A DNA stretch of 14,472 nt from UBA1067 sp963661055 (lineage in GTDB: Bacteria > Verrucomicrobiota > Kiritimatiellia > RFP12 > UBA1067): positions 1-14,472 of the forward strand of contig CAVLAC010000051.1 in NCBI GenBank assembly GCA_963661055.1, in the 5' to 3' direction. A program made the position numbers and the translations under genes. This document shows, one piece after another, positions 6,480 to 14,147 of this stretch (within the stretch, counting starts at the first letter, position 1; every line of letters starts with the position of its first letter). The notes under the pieces are model-generated. The model was not told the DNA's origin. It ran no database searches and was given only the letters and a program-made list of their open reading frames with translations.

Positions 6480-7526
6480 ATGGTAAAAGGGCAAGAAGGG
6501 GCGGTTCCGTGGAGGAAGTCGCTTAGGAATGACGCGATTAACTATCGCGCGGGGTGGTGGGCTATCACGATTCAGGTTAAGAAGAATAAGTCGATTTTTG
6601 GGGCGATAGTGGGTGAGAAGGTGGTTCTAAATGCGCTGGGCGCGGCGGTTGAGGCGACTTGGCGGTCGTTGCCAACGAAATATCCTGAACTTGAGCTCTT
6701 TGACTTTGTCGTTATGCCGAATCACTTTCATGGACTCCTGCGCATTCACGCTAAGCCGACTAATCGAGAGCATCATCTTGGTTTTTTGATGGGGCGCTTT
6801 AAGGGCGCGACTTCGCATTGTTATGGCGAAATGCGGCGGGCTGGCGCGATTGAGGATATTGGCGAGAGGCTTTGGCAGCGCGATTATTGGGATGATCTTG
6901 TTTCGAGCGCGGCAGAATTTGCCGCGTGGCAGAAGTATATTCAGGAGAACCCCGCCAATTGGTCGCGCGACCGCTATGGGGCGTGCACGGCGTATTCATG
7001 GGGCAATATAGAGCTTCTTAATCGTAAGCGCGTCGCTTTTGTGGCGAGTCAAGGCTTTTTCGCGAGCGACTTGAGGGCGAGGAAGGTGTGGGAGAGGGGG
7101 TCGAAAGAGGAAGGGTCGATAGGGACGACTAAAGTCGCCCCCTCCGATAAAGAAGTCGCCCCCGCTAATAGTAAGAGCGCCCCCGCCGATAAAGAAAACG
7201 CCGCGCAAGAAAGGGTTTTGATTTCGACCTTTACTTCGGCACAAGAGCGTGAGGCGCTGAGGCGGGCACTTTTGAAGAAGAGGGCGCTTATTGCGGTGTT
7301 CCCTGGGGGTATTCCAAGCGAGAAAGAGATGATGCCTGCGTTTGTCGCGGCGATTCGCGAGGGCTGGGCACTCGCGCTGTCGCCTCAGGCGCCTAATTCG
7401 AGGCTTAATAAGAAGATTGCTACTTGGTGTAATGAGTATGTCTTGCGTAATGCCGATGAGATTTGGGTGGGTAGTATTTCGCCTAATGGGATGCTTGCTC
7501 AAATGCTGGCGGGGCTGAGGCTCTAA
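6480..7526 (+). CDS. REP-associated tyrosine (Y1/HUH) transposase fused to a DprA/SMF-like Rossmann domain
   Basis: The product has 348 residues. Residues about 20-180 look like a Y1 transposase of the REP-associated (RAYT) kind: metal-binding HUH-type motif MPNHFH (79-84), FKGATSH (107-113), a candidate catalytic tyrosine Y136 in QRDYWD, and YIQENP (153-158). Such enzymes nick single-stranded DNA at REP palindromes. Residues about 180-345 resemble the Rossmann fold of DprA/SMF proteins: first strand RVAFVAS (184-190), then RVLISTF (245-251), ALIAVFPGG (269-277), ALALSPQ (297-303) and a closing RNADEIWVGS (323-332). DprA binds single-stranded DNA, so the pairing is suggestive. A 21-bp tandem repeat enlarges the linker inside this second domain. 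Palindromes lie just downstream. The transposase call is firm; the DprA-like call rests on remembered family patterns and is moderate. Confidence 0.8.
   Translation: MVKGQEGAVPWRKSLRNDAINYRAGWWAITIQVKKNKSIFGAIVGEKVVLNALGAAVEATWRSLPTKYPELELFDFVVMPNHFHGLLRIHAKPTNREHHLGFLMGRFKGATSHCYGEMRRAGAIEDIGERLWQRDYWDDLVSSAAEFAAWQKYIQENPANWSRDRYGACTAYSWGNIELLNRKRVAFVASQGFFASDLRARKVWERGSKEEGSIGTTKVAPSDKEVAPANSKSAPADKENAAQERVLISTFTSAQEREALRRALLKKRALIAVFPGGIPSEKEMMPAFVAAIREGWALALSPQAPNSRLNKKIATWCNEYVLRNADEIWVGSISPNGMLAQMLAGLRL
7122..7141. repeat. REP-like palindrome inside the transposase linker
   Basis: CGACT (7126-7130) and AGTCG (7133-7137) form a stem around AA, extended by GGG (7122-7124) and CCC (7139-7141) after one A-C mismatch. 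It is flanked by CCTCCG on the right, close to the CCTACCG that follows the palindrome at 11095. Confidence 0.5.
7132..7194 (+). repeat. Three 21-bp in-frame tandem repeats
   Basis: The core YCGCCCCC/GCGCCCCC recurs at 7135, 7156 and 7177, an exact 21-base period. The units encode VAPSDKE, VAPANSK and SAPADKE, seven residues each. The left unit overlaps the palindrome at 7122-7141, suggesting that a palindrome insertion was followed by duplication without breaking the frame. Confidence 0.7.
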
Positions 7527-7533
7527 AGATATC

Positions 7534-7565
7534 GGGGCGTGTGGCTTTAGCCACACATCAACCCC
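7534..7565. repeat. REP-like palindrome downstream of the transposase gene
   Basis: GTGTGGCT (7539-7546) and AGCCACAC (7549-7556) are perfect 8-bp arms around TT. An outer GGGG (7534-7537) can pair with CCCC (7562-7565) around short internal loops. It starts 8 bases after the stop codon, the position expected for a REP sequence served by a RAYT enzyme. It lacks a T-run and is therefore a poor rho-independent terminator. Confidence 0.6.
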
Positions 7566-7590
7566 TACCATCGTGGGGCGAGATATGGTA
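7566..7590. repeat. Inverted repeat overlapping the aconitase promoter
   Basis: TACCAT (7566-7571) and ATGGTA (7585-7590) are perfect 6-bp arms 13 bases apart. The right arm overlaps the extended -10 element at 7586-7594. It could be an operator, or the second half of the REP-like unit immediately to its left. Confidence 0.4.
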
Positions 7591-7594
7591 TAAT
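7586..7594 (+). promoter_or_regulatory. Extended -10 promoter for the aconitase operon
   Basis: TGGTATAAT (7586-7594) matches the TGnTATAAT extended -10 consensus. No good -35 box lies 17 bases upstream, as is common for extended -10 promoters. Transcription would start near 7601, leaving a leader of about 37 bases. Confidence 0.65.
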
Positions 7595-7637
7595 ATACAG
7601 AAATGTTGACTCACTAGTGAAAGGCTGAGACATAGCT

Positions 7638-9596
7638 ATGAAGAAGAATGAGAAAAAGGTTGTTCCTTTGAATGTTGCCCGCAAGATTTTGGCGCGGCAC
7701 TTAGTTGAGGGCGACCCTGCGAAAGATGCCGAACTCGGCATCCGTATTGACCAGACTTTGACTCAGGACGCGACGGGCACGATGGCGTATTTGCAGTTTG
7801 AGTCGATGGGGGTCTCGCATGTGAAGAATGACCTCGCCGTTTCGTATGTCGACCACAACACGGTGCAGATTGGCTATGAGAATGCCGATGACCACGACTT
7901 CCTCGCCTCGATTGCCAAGAAGTATGGCGTAATCTATTCGAAGGCAGGCAACGGAATCTGCCATCAGCTTCATCTTGAGCGCTTTGGCAAGCCGGGTACG
8001 ACGCTCCTCGGCTCTGACTCGCATACTCCTACGGGCGGCGGCATCGGGCAAATCGCCATTGGCGCGGGCGGCATTGATATTGCCGTTGCTATGGCGGGCG
8101 GTGCTTTTCATATTCCGACCCCGAAAGTGCGTGCGATTGTGCTCACGGGCAAGTTGCGCCGTGGCGTGAGTGCCAAGGATGTTATTTTGAAGGTGCTCGA
8201 GAAGTTTGGCACCAAGGGCAATGTGGGTTGGATTTTCGAGTACACGGGTCCTGGCGTGAAGACGCTGGATGTCCCTTCGCGTGCCACCATCACAAATATG
8301 GGTGCGGAACTTGGGGTGACGACGAGTGTCTTCCCGAGTGATGAGACGACTCAGAAGTTCCTCATTGCCCAAGGGCGCGGCGGTGACTATGAGAAGATTG
8401 TTGCTGATAAGGGATGCGCCTATGACGATACTTACACGATTGACCTCTCTAAGGTTGAGCCGCTTATGGCCGCCCCCCACTCCCCCGGCAATATCATCAC
8501 GGTGAAGTCGATGAAAGGGACGAAGGTCAACCAAATCTTGATTGGCTCGTGCACGAATAGTTCCTATCGCGATATTCGCACCGTCGCCCGCATTCTGAAG
8601 GGCAAGCATGTCGCGGACGATGTGGAAGTCGGTATTGCCTGTGGGTCGCGGCAAGTTATTCGTATGCTCGCGGAAGATGGGTCGCTCGCGATTCTGCACG
8701 CGGCGGGGTGCCGTATGCTCGAGAATGCGTGCGGATTCTGTATCGGGGCACATATGTCGCCGCGCACGAATGCCGTGAGCCTGCGCACCAACAACCGCAA
8801 CTTCGAAGGGCGCTCTGGGACGAAGTCCGCGAAAGTCTACCTCGTTTCGCCTGAAACTGCCGCGCTTTCGGCGCTGACGGGCAAGGTGGAAGTTCCGCTC
8901 GCGGCAGATGTGCCCGCCGTTGCGTATCCGAAGAAGTTCCCAATTGATGATTCGATGTTCCTCTACCGCAAGACGGCGGGCAAGGGCGTGAAGGGTACGG
9001 AAATTATTCGTGGCCCCAATATCGCGCGTGTTCCAGCGGGCGAGCCCCTGCCGAGTGCCCTCAAGGCGGTTGTCGCTATTAAGGTCGGGGACAAGATTAC
9101 GACGGATCACATTATGCCCGCAGGCGCGCGGCTAAAGTTCCGTTCGAACATTCCCGCATACGCGAAATATGTGTTTGAGCCGTGCGACCCGAGCTTCCAC
9201 GACAAGTGCCTGAAGAATAAGGAAGTGGGCAAGGCGAATATCATTGTCGCGGGCGAAAGCTACGGACAGGGCTCCAGCCGTGAGCACGCGGCACTTTGCC
9301 CGATGTATTTGGGGGTCAAGGCGCTTATTGCGAAGTCCATCGAGCGCATTCACCGTGCGAATCTCATCAACTTCGGCATTGTGCCGTTTGTCTTTGTGAA
9401 CCCGAAGGACTACGATAAGGTCACGGCGGGCGCGGCAGTTGAGTTGAAGGGCTTGCGTGAGGCGGTCGCGGGTGACGGAACCCTCACGGCGACCATCAAC
9501 GGGAAGTCCGTCGCCCTCAAGACGACACTTTCGCCGCGTGAAAAGAGCCTCATTCTCGCGGGTGGGCTCCTCGCGTCACTTGCGGCGAAGAAGTAA
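7638..9596 (+). CDS. Aconitate hydratase (short, single-chain 'putative aconitase' type)
   Basis: This 652-residue enzyme should interconvert citrate and isocitrate through a [4Fe-4S] centre in the cytoplasm. Cluster ligands are Cys305 (IGSCTNSS, 302-309), Cys365 and Cys368 (CGFC). The substrate loop GSDSHTPTGGG (125-135) and the swivelling-domain motif GESYGQGSSREHAA (539-552), with its catalytic serine and arginine, are intact. The length is well below the roughly 890 residues of AcnA and AcnB and fits the ~650-residue bacterial form related to mitochondrial aconitase. An isopropylmalate isomerase is less likely because both domains are on one chain. The ATG at 7638 has a rather distant AAAGG (7621-7625). 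It is preceded by an extended -10 promoter and followed after 26 bases by the ABC ATPase gene, so the two may be cotranscribed. Confidence 0.92.
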   Translation: MKKNEKKVVPLNVARKILARHLVEGDPAKDAELGIRIDQTLTQDATGTMAYLQFESMGVSHVKNDLAVSYVDHNTVQIGYENADDHDFLASIAKKYGVIYSKAGNGICHQLHLERFGKPGTTLLGSDSHTPTGGGIGQIAIGAGGIDIAVAMAGGAFHIPTPKVRAIVLTGKLRRGVSAKDVILKVLEKFGTKGNVGWIFEYTGPGVKTLDVPSRATITNMGAELGVTTSVFPSDETTQKFLIAQGRGGDYEKIVADKGCAYDDTYTIDLSKVEPLMAAPHSPGNIITVKSMKGTKVNQILIGSCTNSSYRDIRTVARILKGKHVADDVEVGIACGSRQVIRMLAEDGSLAILHAAGCRMLENACGFCIGAHMSPRTNAVSLRTNNRNFEGRSGTKSAKVYLVSPETAALSALTGKVEVPLAADVPAVAYPKKFPIDDSMFLYRKTAGKGVKGTEIIRGPNIARVPAGEPLPSALKAVVAIKVGDKITTDHIMPAGARLKFRSNIPAYAKYVFEPCDPSFHDKCLKNKEVGKANIIVAGESYGQGSSREHAALCPMYLGVKALIAKSIERIHRANLINFGIVPFVFVNPKDYDKVTAGAAVELKGLREAVAGDGTLTATINGKSVALKTTLSPREKSLILAGGLLASLAAKK

Positions 9597-9622
9597 TCTT
9601 TTTAGGGGAGGGGAGAGAGAAT

Positions 9623-10357
9623 ATGGCAGAAGCAATGTTGCAAGTTGAGAACCTGAAGAAGGACTTCGGCTCATTTGCCGCTGTGAAAGGTGTTTCTTTC
9701 GCGGTGAATAAGGGCGAAGTGCTCGGCTTTTTGGGCCCGAATGGCGCGGGCAAGTCGACCACTATGCGGATGATTGCGGGCTTTTTGCCTCCCACCGCTG
9801 GGCGGTCAGTCATTTGCGGACACGATATGACTGCCGATCCCGTCGCGGCAAAAGCGTGCCTCGGGTACTTGCCCGAGTCCGCCCCCAGCTATCGGGCAAT
9901 GACCGTTCGGGATTTCCTCGCGTTTATTGCGTCCGTTCGCGGCTTTTCGGGGCGTGCGGCGAAAGAGCGTGTGGAAGCGACGATTGTTAAAGCCCACCTC
10001 GAACCCGTCGCCAACCAAACGATTGAGACCCTCTCAAAGGGCTATCGGCAACGCACCTGCTTCGCGCAGGCGATTCTGCACGACCCCGCCGTGCTGATTA
10101 TGGATGAGCCCACTGACGGACTCGACCCCAACCAGAAGTACACGGTGCGGCAGATGATTAAGGAGATGGCGGCGGAGAAAGCGATTATCATCTCTACCCA
10201 CATTCTCGAGGAAGTCGATGCCGTTTGCACTCGTGCCATTGTCATTGCGGATGGCGAAATTAAGGCGGACGGCACGCCGAGCGAGTTAAAGGCGAAAGAT
10301 CCGTCGGGACGGCTCGATGTTGTGTTCCGTGAGTTGACGATGAAGAAGGAGGCGTAA
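9623..10357 (+). CDS. ABC transporter ATP-binding protein, GldA-like (ABC-2 type)
   Basis: This 244-residue cytoplasmic ATPase energises the membrane protein encoded next. Visible motifs are Walker A GPNGAGKST (38-46), the GYLPE Q-loop region (81-85), signature LSKGYRQR (137-144), Walker B VLIMDEP (157-163), the D-loop GLDP (166-169) and switch histidine H193 (STHILEE). The LSKGYRQR signature and GYLPE loop are typical of the ABC-2 export group that includes GldA and CcmA. A strong purine-rich ribosome-binding region (AGGGGAGGGGAGAG) precedes the ATG. The stop is one base from the next start. No substrate can be inferred from the ATPase alone. Confidence 0.92.
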   Translation: MAEAMLQVENLKKDFGSFAAVKGVSFAVNKGEVLGFLGPNGAGKSTTMRMIAGFLPPTAGRSVICGHDMTADPVAAKACLGYLPESAPSYRAMTVRDFLAFIASVRGFSGRAAKERVEATIVKAHLEPVANQTIETLSKGYRQRTCFAQAILHDPAVLIMDEPTDGLDPNQKYTVRQMIKEMAAEKAIIISTHILEEVDAVCTRAIVIADGEIKADGTPSELKAKDPSGRLDVVFRELTMKKEA

Positions 10358-10358
10358 G

Positions 10359-12986
10359 ATGAAGGGGTTGAAGAATATTCGGGCGGTATTTGCGCGGGAG
10401 TTTAAGTCCTACTTTGATTCGCCTGTCGCTTATGTCTTTCTTGTTGCGTTCCTCGTTTTGACGGGCTTTTTGACCTTCGGGGTCGCGATGTTCTATGAAC
10501 GGCGGCAGGCGGATTTGGGTCCGTTCTTCTTTTGGCATCCGTGGGTCTACCTGCTCTTGGTTCCAGCGGCAACAATGGGACTCTGGGCAGACGAACGCCG
10601 CGGCGGCACGGCGGAACTTCTTCTGACGCTCCCAATTACCGTCCGGCAAGCCCTAATAGGCAAGTTTTTGGCGGCTTGGAGCTTCTTGGGGCTCGCCTTG
10701 GTGCTGACTTTTCCTGTCGCGGCGACGGCGGGCTGGCTCGGTACGCCTGATTGGGGCGCGGTTGCCTGTGGTTATGTGGGGAGCTTCCTCCTCGCGGGGG
10801 CGGCGGCGGCAATTGGCTTGTTCGCGTCCACGCTTTCCCGCAGTGCGGTTGTTTCTTTCGTCATTTCCCTCGCGGCGATTTTCGCTCTCCTCCTCATTGG
10901 CTTTCAGCCTGTCGTGAAGGCACTCGCCGATTGGGGAGTGCCCGCGTGCCTCGTGAATGGCGCGGCGGCGTGTTCGCTTCTCAGCCACTTTGAGGCTCTC
11001 GAGCGCGGCGTTTTGGACTTCGCCGATGTTGGCTACTATTTCGGAGTCGCCATTTTCGCTCTCGCGGCGGCAGAAGTTGTGCTTTCGCCTAAACGGGGCG
11101 CAGGGGACTGCGCCCCCTACCGAGGCGGTGCAATTGTTCTCACGGCACTCGCGGCAATTGTTATCGCGGCGGATGTTATTCTCGCCAACTTGCCCTTGCG
11201 GATTGATTTGACGGCGGAGCACCTCTATTCGCTCTCGGATGGCTCGCGGGCGGTGCTCACGAAGTTGGATACGGAAGTCACAATTAAGTGCTTCGTCAGT
11301 AATTCTGCCGCCGATATGCCTCAGAGCCTTAAGACATATGCCGCGCGTGTGGAGAACTTGCTGGGCGAATATGCCCGCGCTTCGAAAGGAATGGTTGCCC
11401 TCGAAGTCTATGACCCGAAGCCGGATTCGGATGCCGAGGAATGGGCGCAACGCTACGGAATCGAGCCCCAGAGCCTGAATCCATTTGGCGCACCCATTTA
11501 TTGCGGACTCGTTGCCGTTTCGGGGGATAATGAGGAAGTTATGCCCGTCCTTTCTCCGCGTGGAGAGGCGACACTTGAGTATGATTTGACGCGCCTTGTG
11601 ACGCGGGTGGCGTGGCCTGAGCGTCCTGTCGTGGGCGTTATGTCGTCCCTCCCCGATGTGCTTGGCGGCGAGATGAACCCAATGGCTATGCAAATGGGGC
11701 AGAGGCCGAACCCAGGTTGGGCAGTCTTCGCGGAACTGAAGAAGGATTACGAAGTGCGCTCCGTGCCGACCTCGACGGAGGCAATTGACGCGGATATCAA
11801 GGCGCTCGTCGTGGTGCATCCGAAGGATTTGGAGGATAAGACCCTTTACGCGCTCGACCAATTCGTTTTGCGCGGCGGACGGCTCATTGTCTGCGTCGAC
11901 CCAATGAATGTCGCGGATATGATTGCCGCGCGGCAGAAGCAGAATCCGATGATGATGCAAATGGGTGGCGGGGACGGTCCGTCGACCCTAGGCAAGCTTT
12001 TTGACGCATGGGGAGTCGTCTTTGATACTCAGAAGATTGTCGCCGATTATGCCGCGTCCACAAAGTTGAATGCGGGCAATAATACGGTTGAGGATAATCC
12101 CACTTTCCTGACGCTCGGGGAGAAGAATATGGCGACGGACGACCTTCTGCTCTCCAATGTCGCGGATGTTATGTTGCCGTTTGCGGGGGCGTTTAGTTTT
12201 ACAAATGAGACGAAGGGTCTTGCTTTTACACCAATTATGACCTCTTCCACGGATAATTCCTGCCTCATTGACCGCGCGGCGGCACAATTTGGTATGGAGG
12301 CGATGAAGCGTGAACTCAAGCCCGATGGGGTTGCGCGTATCCTCGCCGCACGCTTGGAAGGCTCGTTTAAGACGGCATTCCCGAAGGGTCCTGAGGGCAC
12401 AAATGATGTCACAAAGGCACTTTCGGAGGGCAAGGGCACGGTTATCCTCTTTGGTGACGCGGACTTTCTCGCGGACCAATTTAGCGTCCAAGTTATGAAT
12501 ACTCCCTTCGGGATGATGGTTCAGCCGATGAACGATAATCTCGCGCTCTTCTCGAATGTGATTGAGCAGTTCGCGGGGCGCGAGGAACTTATCGGACTTC
12601 GCTCGCGTGGCAGGGCGGATCGTCCCTTTGTGAAGGTGCGGGACTTGGAAACAAAGGCACTCGCCAAGTGGCAGGCGAAGGAGCAGGAACTCGAAGCGGC
12701 TCTGCAAGATACCCGCACGCGGCTCCAGGCGCTCCAGCGCGGCAAAGGTGGCAATGAGCGTGCGCTCCTCTCCCAAGACCAGCAGGAAGAAATCGCGCGC
12801 TTCCGTAAGGTGCTCGCGGATACTAACCGCCAGCTGAAGAATGTCCGTCGCGAACTTACCTCGGATATTGACGCGCTTGGCACGCGGCTTAAATGCCTAA
12901 ATATCTTGGGTATCCCGCTTATTGTCGCGCTTGTCGGGATTGTGCGCGGCACTATTCGTCGCCGTCGTTCGGGTGCGCACCGCTAA
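10359..12986 (+). CDS. Fused GldF-like ABC-2 permease and GldG-like auxiliary protein
   Basis: The 875-residue product combines two proteins that are separate in Bacteroidota. Residues about 1-240 are an ABC-2-type permease with six hydrophobic segments and the EFKSYFDSP start typical of GldF. Residues about 258-875 are a GldG-type (ABC_transp_aux) region: a membrane helix (258-277), the motif DLTAEHLYSLS (280-290), a large extracytoplasmic domain with FVLRGGRLIVCVDP, a coiled coil (about 770-840) and a final membrane helix (about 845-863) with a basic end. The junction (residues 246-253) is encoded by a perfect DNA palindrome. Two Met-rich stretches, NPMAMQMG (440-447) and NPMMMQMG (529-536), stand out. 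A ribosome-binding site AAGGAGG lies in the end of the ATPase gene. In gliding bacteria GldAFG supports motility; the role in other phyla, including this one, is unknown. Confidence 0.88.
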   Translation: MKGLKNIRAVFAREFKSYFDSPVAYVFLVAFLVLTGFLTFGVAMFYERRQADLGPFFFWHPWVYLLLVPAATMGLWADERRGGTAELLLTLPITVRQALIGKFLAAWSFLGLALVLTFPVAATAGWLGTPDWGAVACGYVGSFLLAGAAAAIGLFASTLSRSAVVSFVISLAAIFALLLIGFQPVVKALADWGVPACLVNGAAACSLLSHFEALERGVLDFADVGYYFGVAIFALAAAEVVLSPKRGAGDCAPYRGGAIVLTALAAIVIAADVILANLPLRIDLTAEHLYSLSDGSRAVLTKLDTEVTIKCFVSNSAADMPQSLKTYAARVENLLGEYARASKGMVALEVYDPKPDSDAEEWAQRYGIEPQSLNPFGAPIYCGLVAVSGDNEEVMPVLSPRGEATLEYDLTRLVTRVAWPERPVVGVMSSLPDVLGGEMNPMAMQMGQRPNPGWAVFAELKKDYEVRSVPTSTEAIDADIKALVVVHPKDLEDKTLYALDQFVLRGGRLIVCVDPMNVADMIAARQKQNPMMMQMGGGDGPSTLGKLFDAWGVVFDTQKIVADYAASTKLNAGNNTVEDNPTFLTLGEKNMATDDLLLSNVADVMLPFAGAFSFTNETKGLAFTPIMTSSTDNSCLIDRAAAQFGMEAMKRELKPDGVARILAARLEGSFKTAFPKGPEGTNDVTKALSEGKGTVILFGDADFLADQFSVQVMNTPFGMMVQPMNDNLALFSNVIEQFAGREELIGLRSRGRADRPFVKVRDLETKALAKWQAKEQELEAALQDTRTRLQALQRGKGGNERALLSQDQQEEIARFRKVLADTNRQLKNVRRELTSDIDALGTRLKCLNILGIPLIVALVGIVRGTIRRRRSGAHR
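11095..11116. repeat. In-frame palindrome at the permease/auxiliary junction
   Basis: GGGGCGCAG (11095-11103) and CTGCGCCCC (11108-11116) are perfect 9-bp arms around a GGGA loop, followed by CTACC. It encodes RGAGDCAP between the two fused domains. The GGGGCG...CCCCTACC pattern matches the REP-like unit at 7534-7569, apart from one extra C. Confidence 0.6.
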
Positions 12987-12999
12987 AGGAGAAGGATTT

Positions 13000-13995
13000 A
13001 TGGAAAAGAGCAAGAAGAACATAATTGGACTCATTGGCGTAGCCATTTTGCTCGCTGTCGCGGCACTTTTCTTGCGCCGCGCGGCACATCCGACCGCCCC
13101 GAGTCTCGTGGGTAAGGCGCTCGCCCCTGAGTTTGCTGTTGCCGATGTCGCGCGCATTGAGATTGGCGATAAGGTCATTCTTTCGGCGGGCGAGAAGGGC
13201 TGGATCATCGCGTCACTTTACGGATACCCCGCTGACCGTGAGAAATTGGTTGAGAACCTCCTTAAATTGCGCGAATTACGCGTCGGACAGGTGGTGCGCG
13301 GACGCAAGATTGCTGAGCCTATGGAAGTGACCCTAAAGGACGCGGCGGGCAAGGTGCTTGCGACTTTCGTTTTGGGCGAACAACGCTTCCATAAGCCAAG
13401 TGCCGCGCAGACTCAGGCGGGGATGCTGGGGGGTGTGTACCCTGACGGACGCTACCTCGCCTTTCGTGGTGAGACGGTGCTTGTGAAGGATACGCTTGAT
13501 ACTTTCAATGGCAAGCCGCAGGCGTGGTGTACGACGCGCATTGGGTCCGTACCCTCGGCGGAGGTCGCGAAGGTCTCTTTCGCGCACGGTACGGAAGTCT
13601 TTACGCTCGAGAAGGGCACGAATGGCGTGTGGAATGCCGAGGGACTTAAGGCGGACGAGGAACTCGATAGCTCTAAGACTTGGTCGCTTGATTCGGCATT
13701 GGGGTATCTGGACTTCGCGTCCGTAGCGAACCCCGAGACCCCTATGGAGGAGCTGGGCTTTGCGACAGGCTATGTCTACACGGTGACGCTCAAGGATGGC
13801 ACGAACCATGTGGCGCGGGTGGGCAATGAGGTGAAGGGCTCTAAAGAGCGGTATTTCAAGCTTGATGATGAGCCGTGGATTTATACCATCGCCCCCTACG
13901 CGGCAGAAGCGTTTATGAAGACCCGCCAAGACCTCGTAAAAGCGAAAGAGCCCCCAACCGAGCCTAAAAAGCAACCTGAGGAGCACAGGGATTAA
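13000..13995 (+). CDS. DUF4340-type membrane-anchored protein
   Basis: This 331-residue protein has a short basic start, one membrane helix (about 7-25) and a large, probably extracytoplasmic, beta-rich part (30-315). A Lys/Glu/Pro-rich tail (about 316-331) closes it. The LREL-VGQVV-GRKI region (about 90-110), the repeated VLATFVLGE/VTLKDG strands and the final YFKLDDEPWIYTI segment fit DUF4340 proteins, whose genes commonly follow gldG-like genes; their function is not established. I chose ATG 13000 rather than the frame's earlier ATG at 12922 because it follows AAAGGAGAAGG, gives a clean membrane anchor and avoids overlapping the previous gene. It starts 13 bases after the previous stop, so it is almost certainly in the same operon and may form a complex with the ABC components. 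Confidence 0.85.
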   Translation: MEKSKKNIIGLIGVAILLAVAALFLRRAAHPTAPSLVGKALAPEFAVADVARIEIGDKVILSAGEKGWIIASLYGYPADREKLVENLLKLRELRVGQVVRGRKIAEPMEVTLKDAAGKVLATFVLGEQRFHKPSAAQTQAGMLGGVYPDGRYLAFRGETVLVKDTLDTFNGKPQAWCTTRIGSVPSAEVAKVSFAHGTEVFTLEKGTNGVWNAEGLKADEELDSSKTWSLDSALGYLDFASVANPETPMEELGFATGYVYTVTLKDGTNHVARVGNEVKGSKERYFKLDDEPWIYTIAPYAAEAFMKTRQDLVKAKEPPTEPKKQPEEHRD

Positions 13996-14090
13996 ACTCA
14001 GAGGGGCAACAAAAGCTTCGCTAACGCTACGCTGAAAGGCTTCGCGACAACTCGCCCACACTCATAGGACACATAGTTTTTAATGATAGA

Positions 14091-14110
14091 GCGGGCGGTC
14101 CCTTGCCCGC
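14091..14110. other. GC-rich hairpin after the DUF4340 gene
   Basis: GCGGGC (14091-14096) and GCCCGC (14105-14110) pair around an 8-base loop. It is about 95 bases past the stop codon and is not followed by a T-run, so it may be a weak or rho-assisted terminator of the aconitase-ABC operon, or simply another repeat. Confidence 0.35.
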
Positions 14111-14147
14111 CGTTCTACAATTCTACAACTCTCTACGGCTAAAACCC

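Noticed and set aside
7701..9110. Long open frame on the minus strand (469 codons) opposite aconitase
   Set aside because: It lies wholly within the well-supported aconitase gene, has no recognisable motifs and is Arg/His/Asn-rich in the manner of a reading-frame shadow of GC-rich sequence.
10653..11960. Long open frame on the minus strand (435 codons) opposite the GldFG fusion
   Set aside because: It is a shadow of a confidently identified gene, with very Arg-rich composition and no plausible start context.
12922..12999. Longer N-terminus for the DUF4340 protein starting at 12922
   Set aside because: It would overlap the end of the GldFG gene by 65 bases, and the strong AAAGGAGAAGG site points to ATG 13000.
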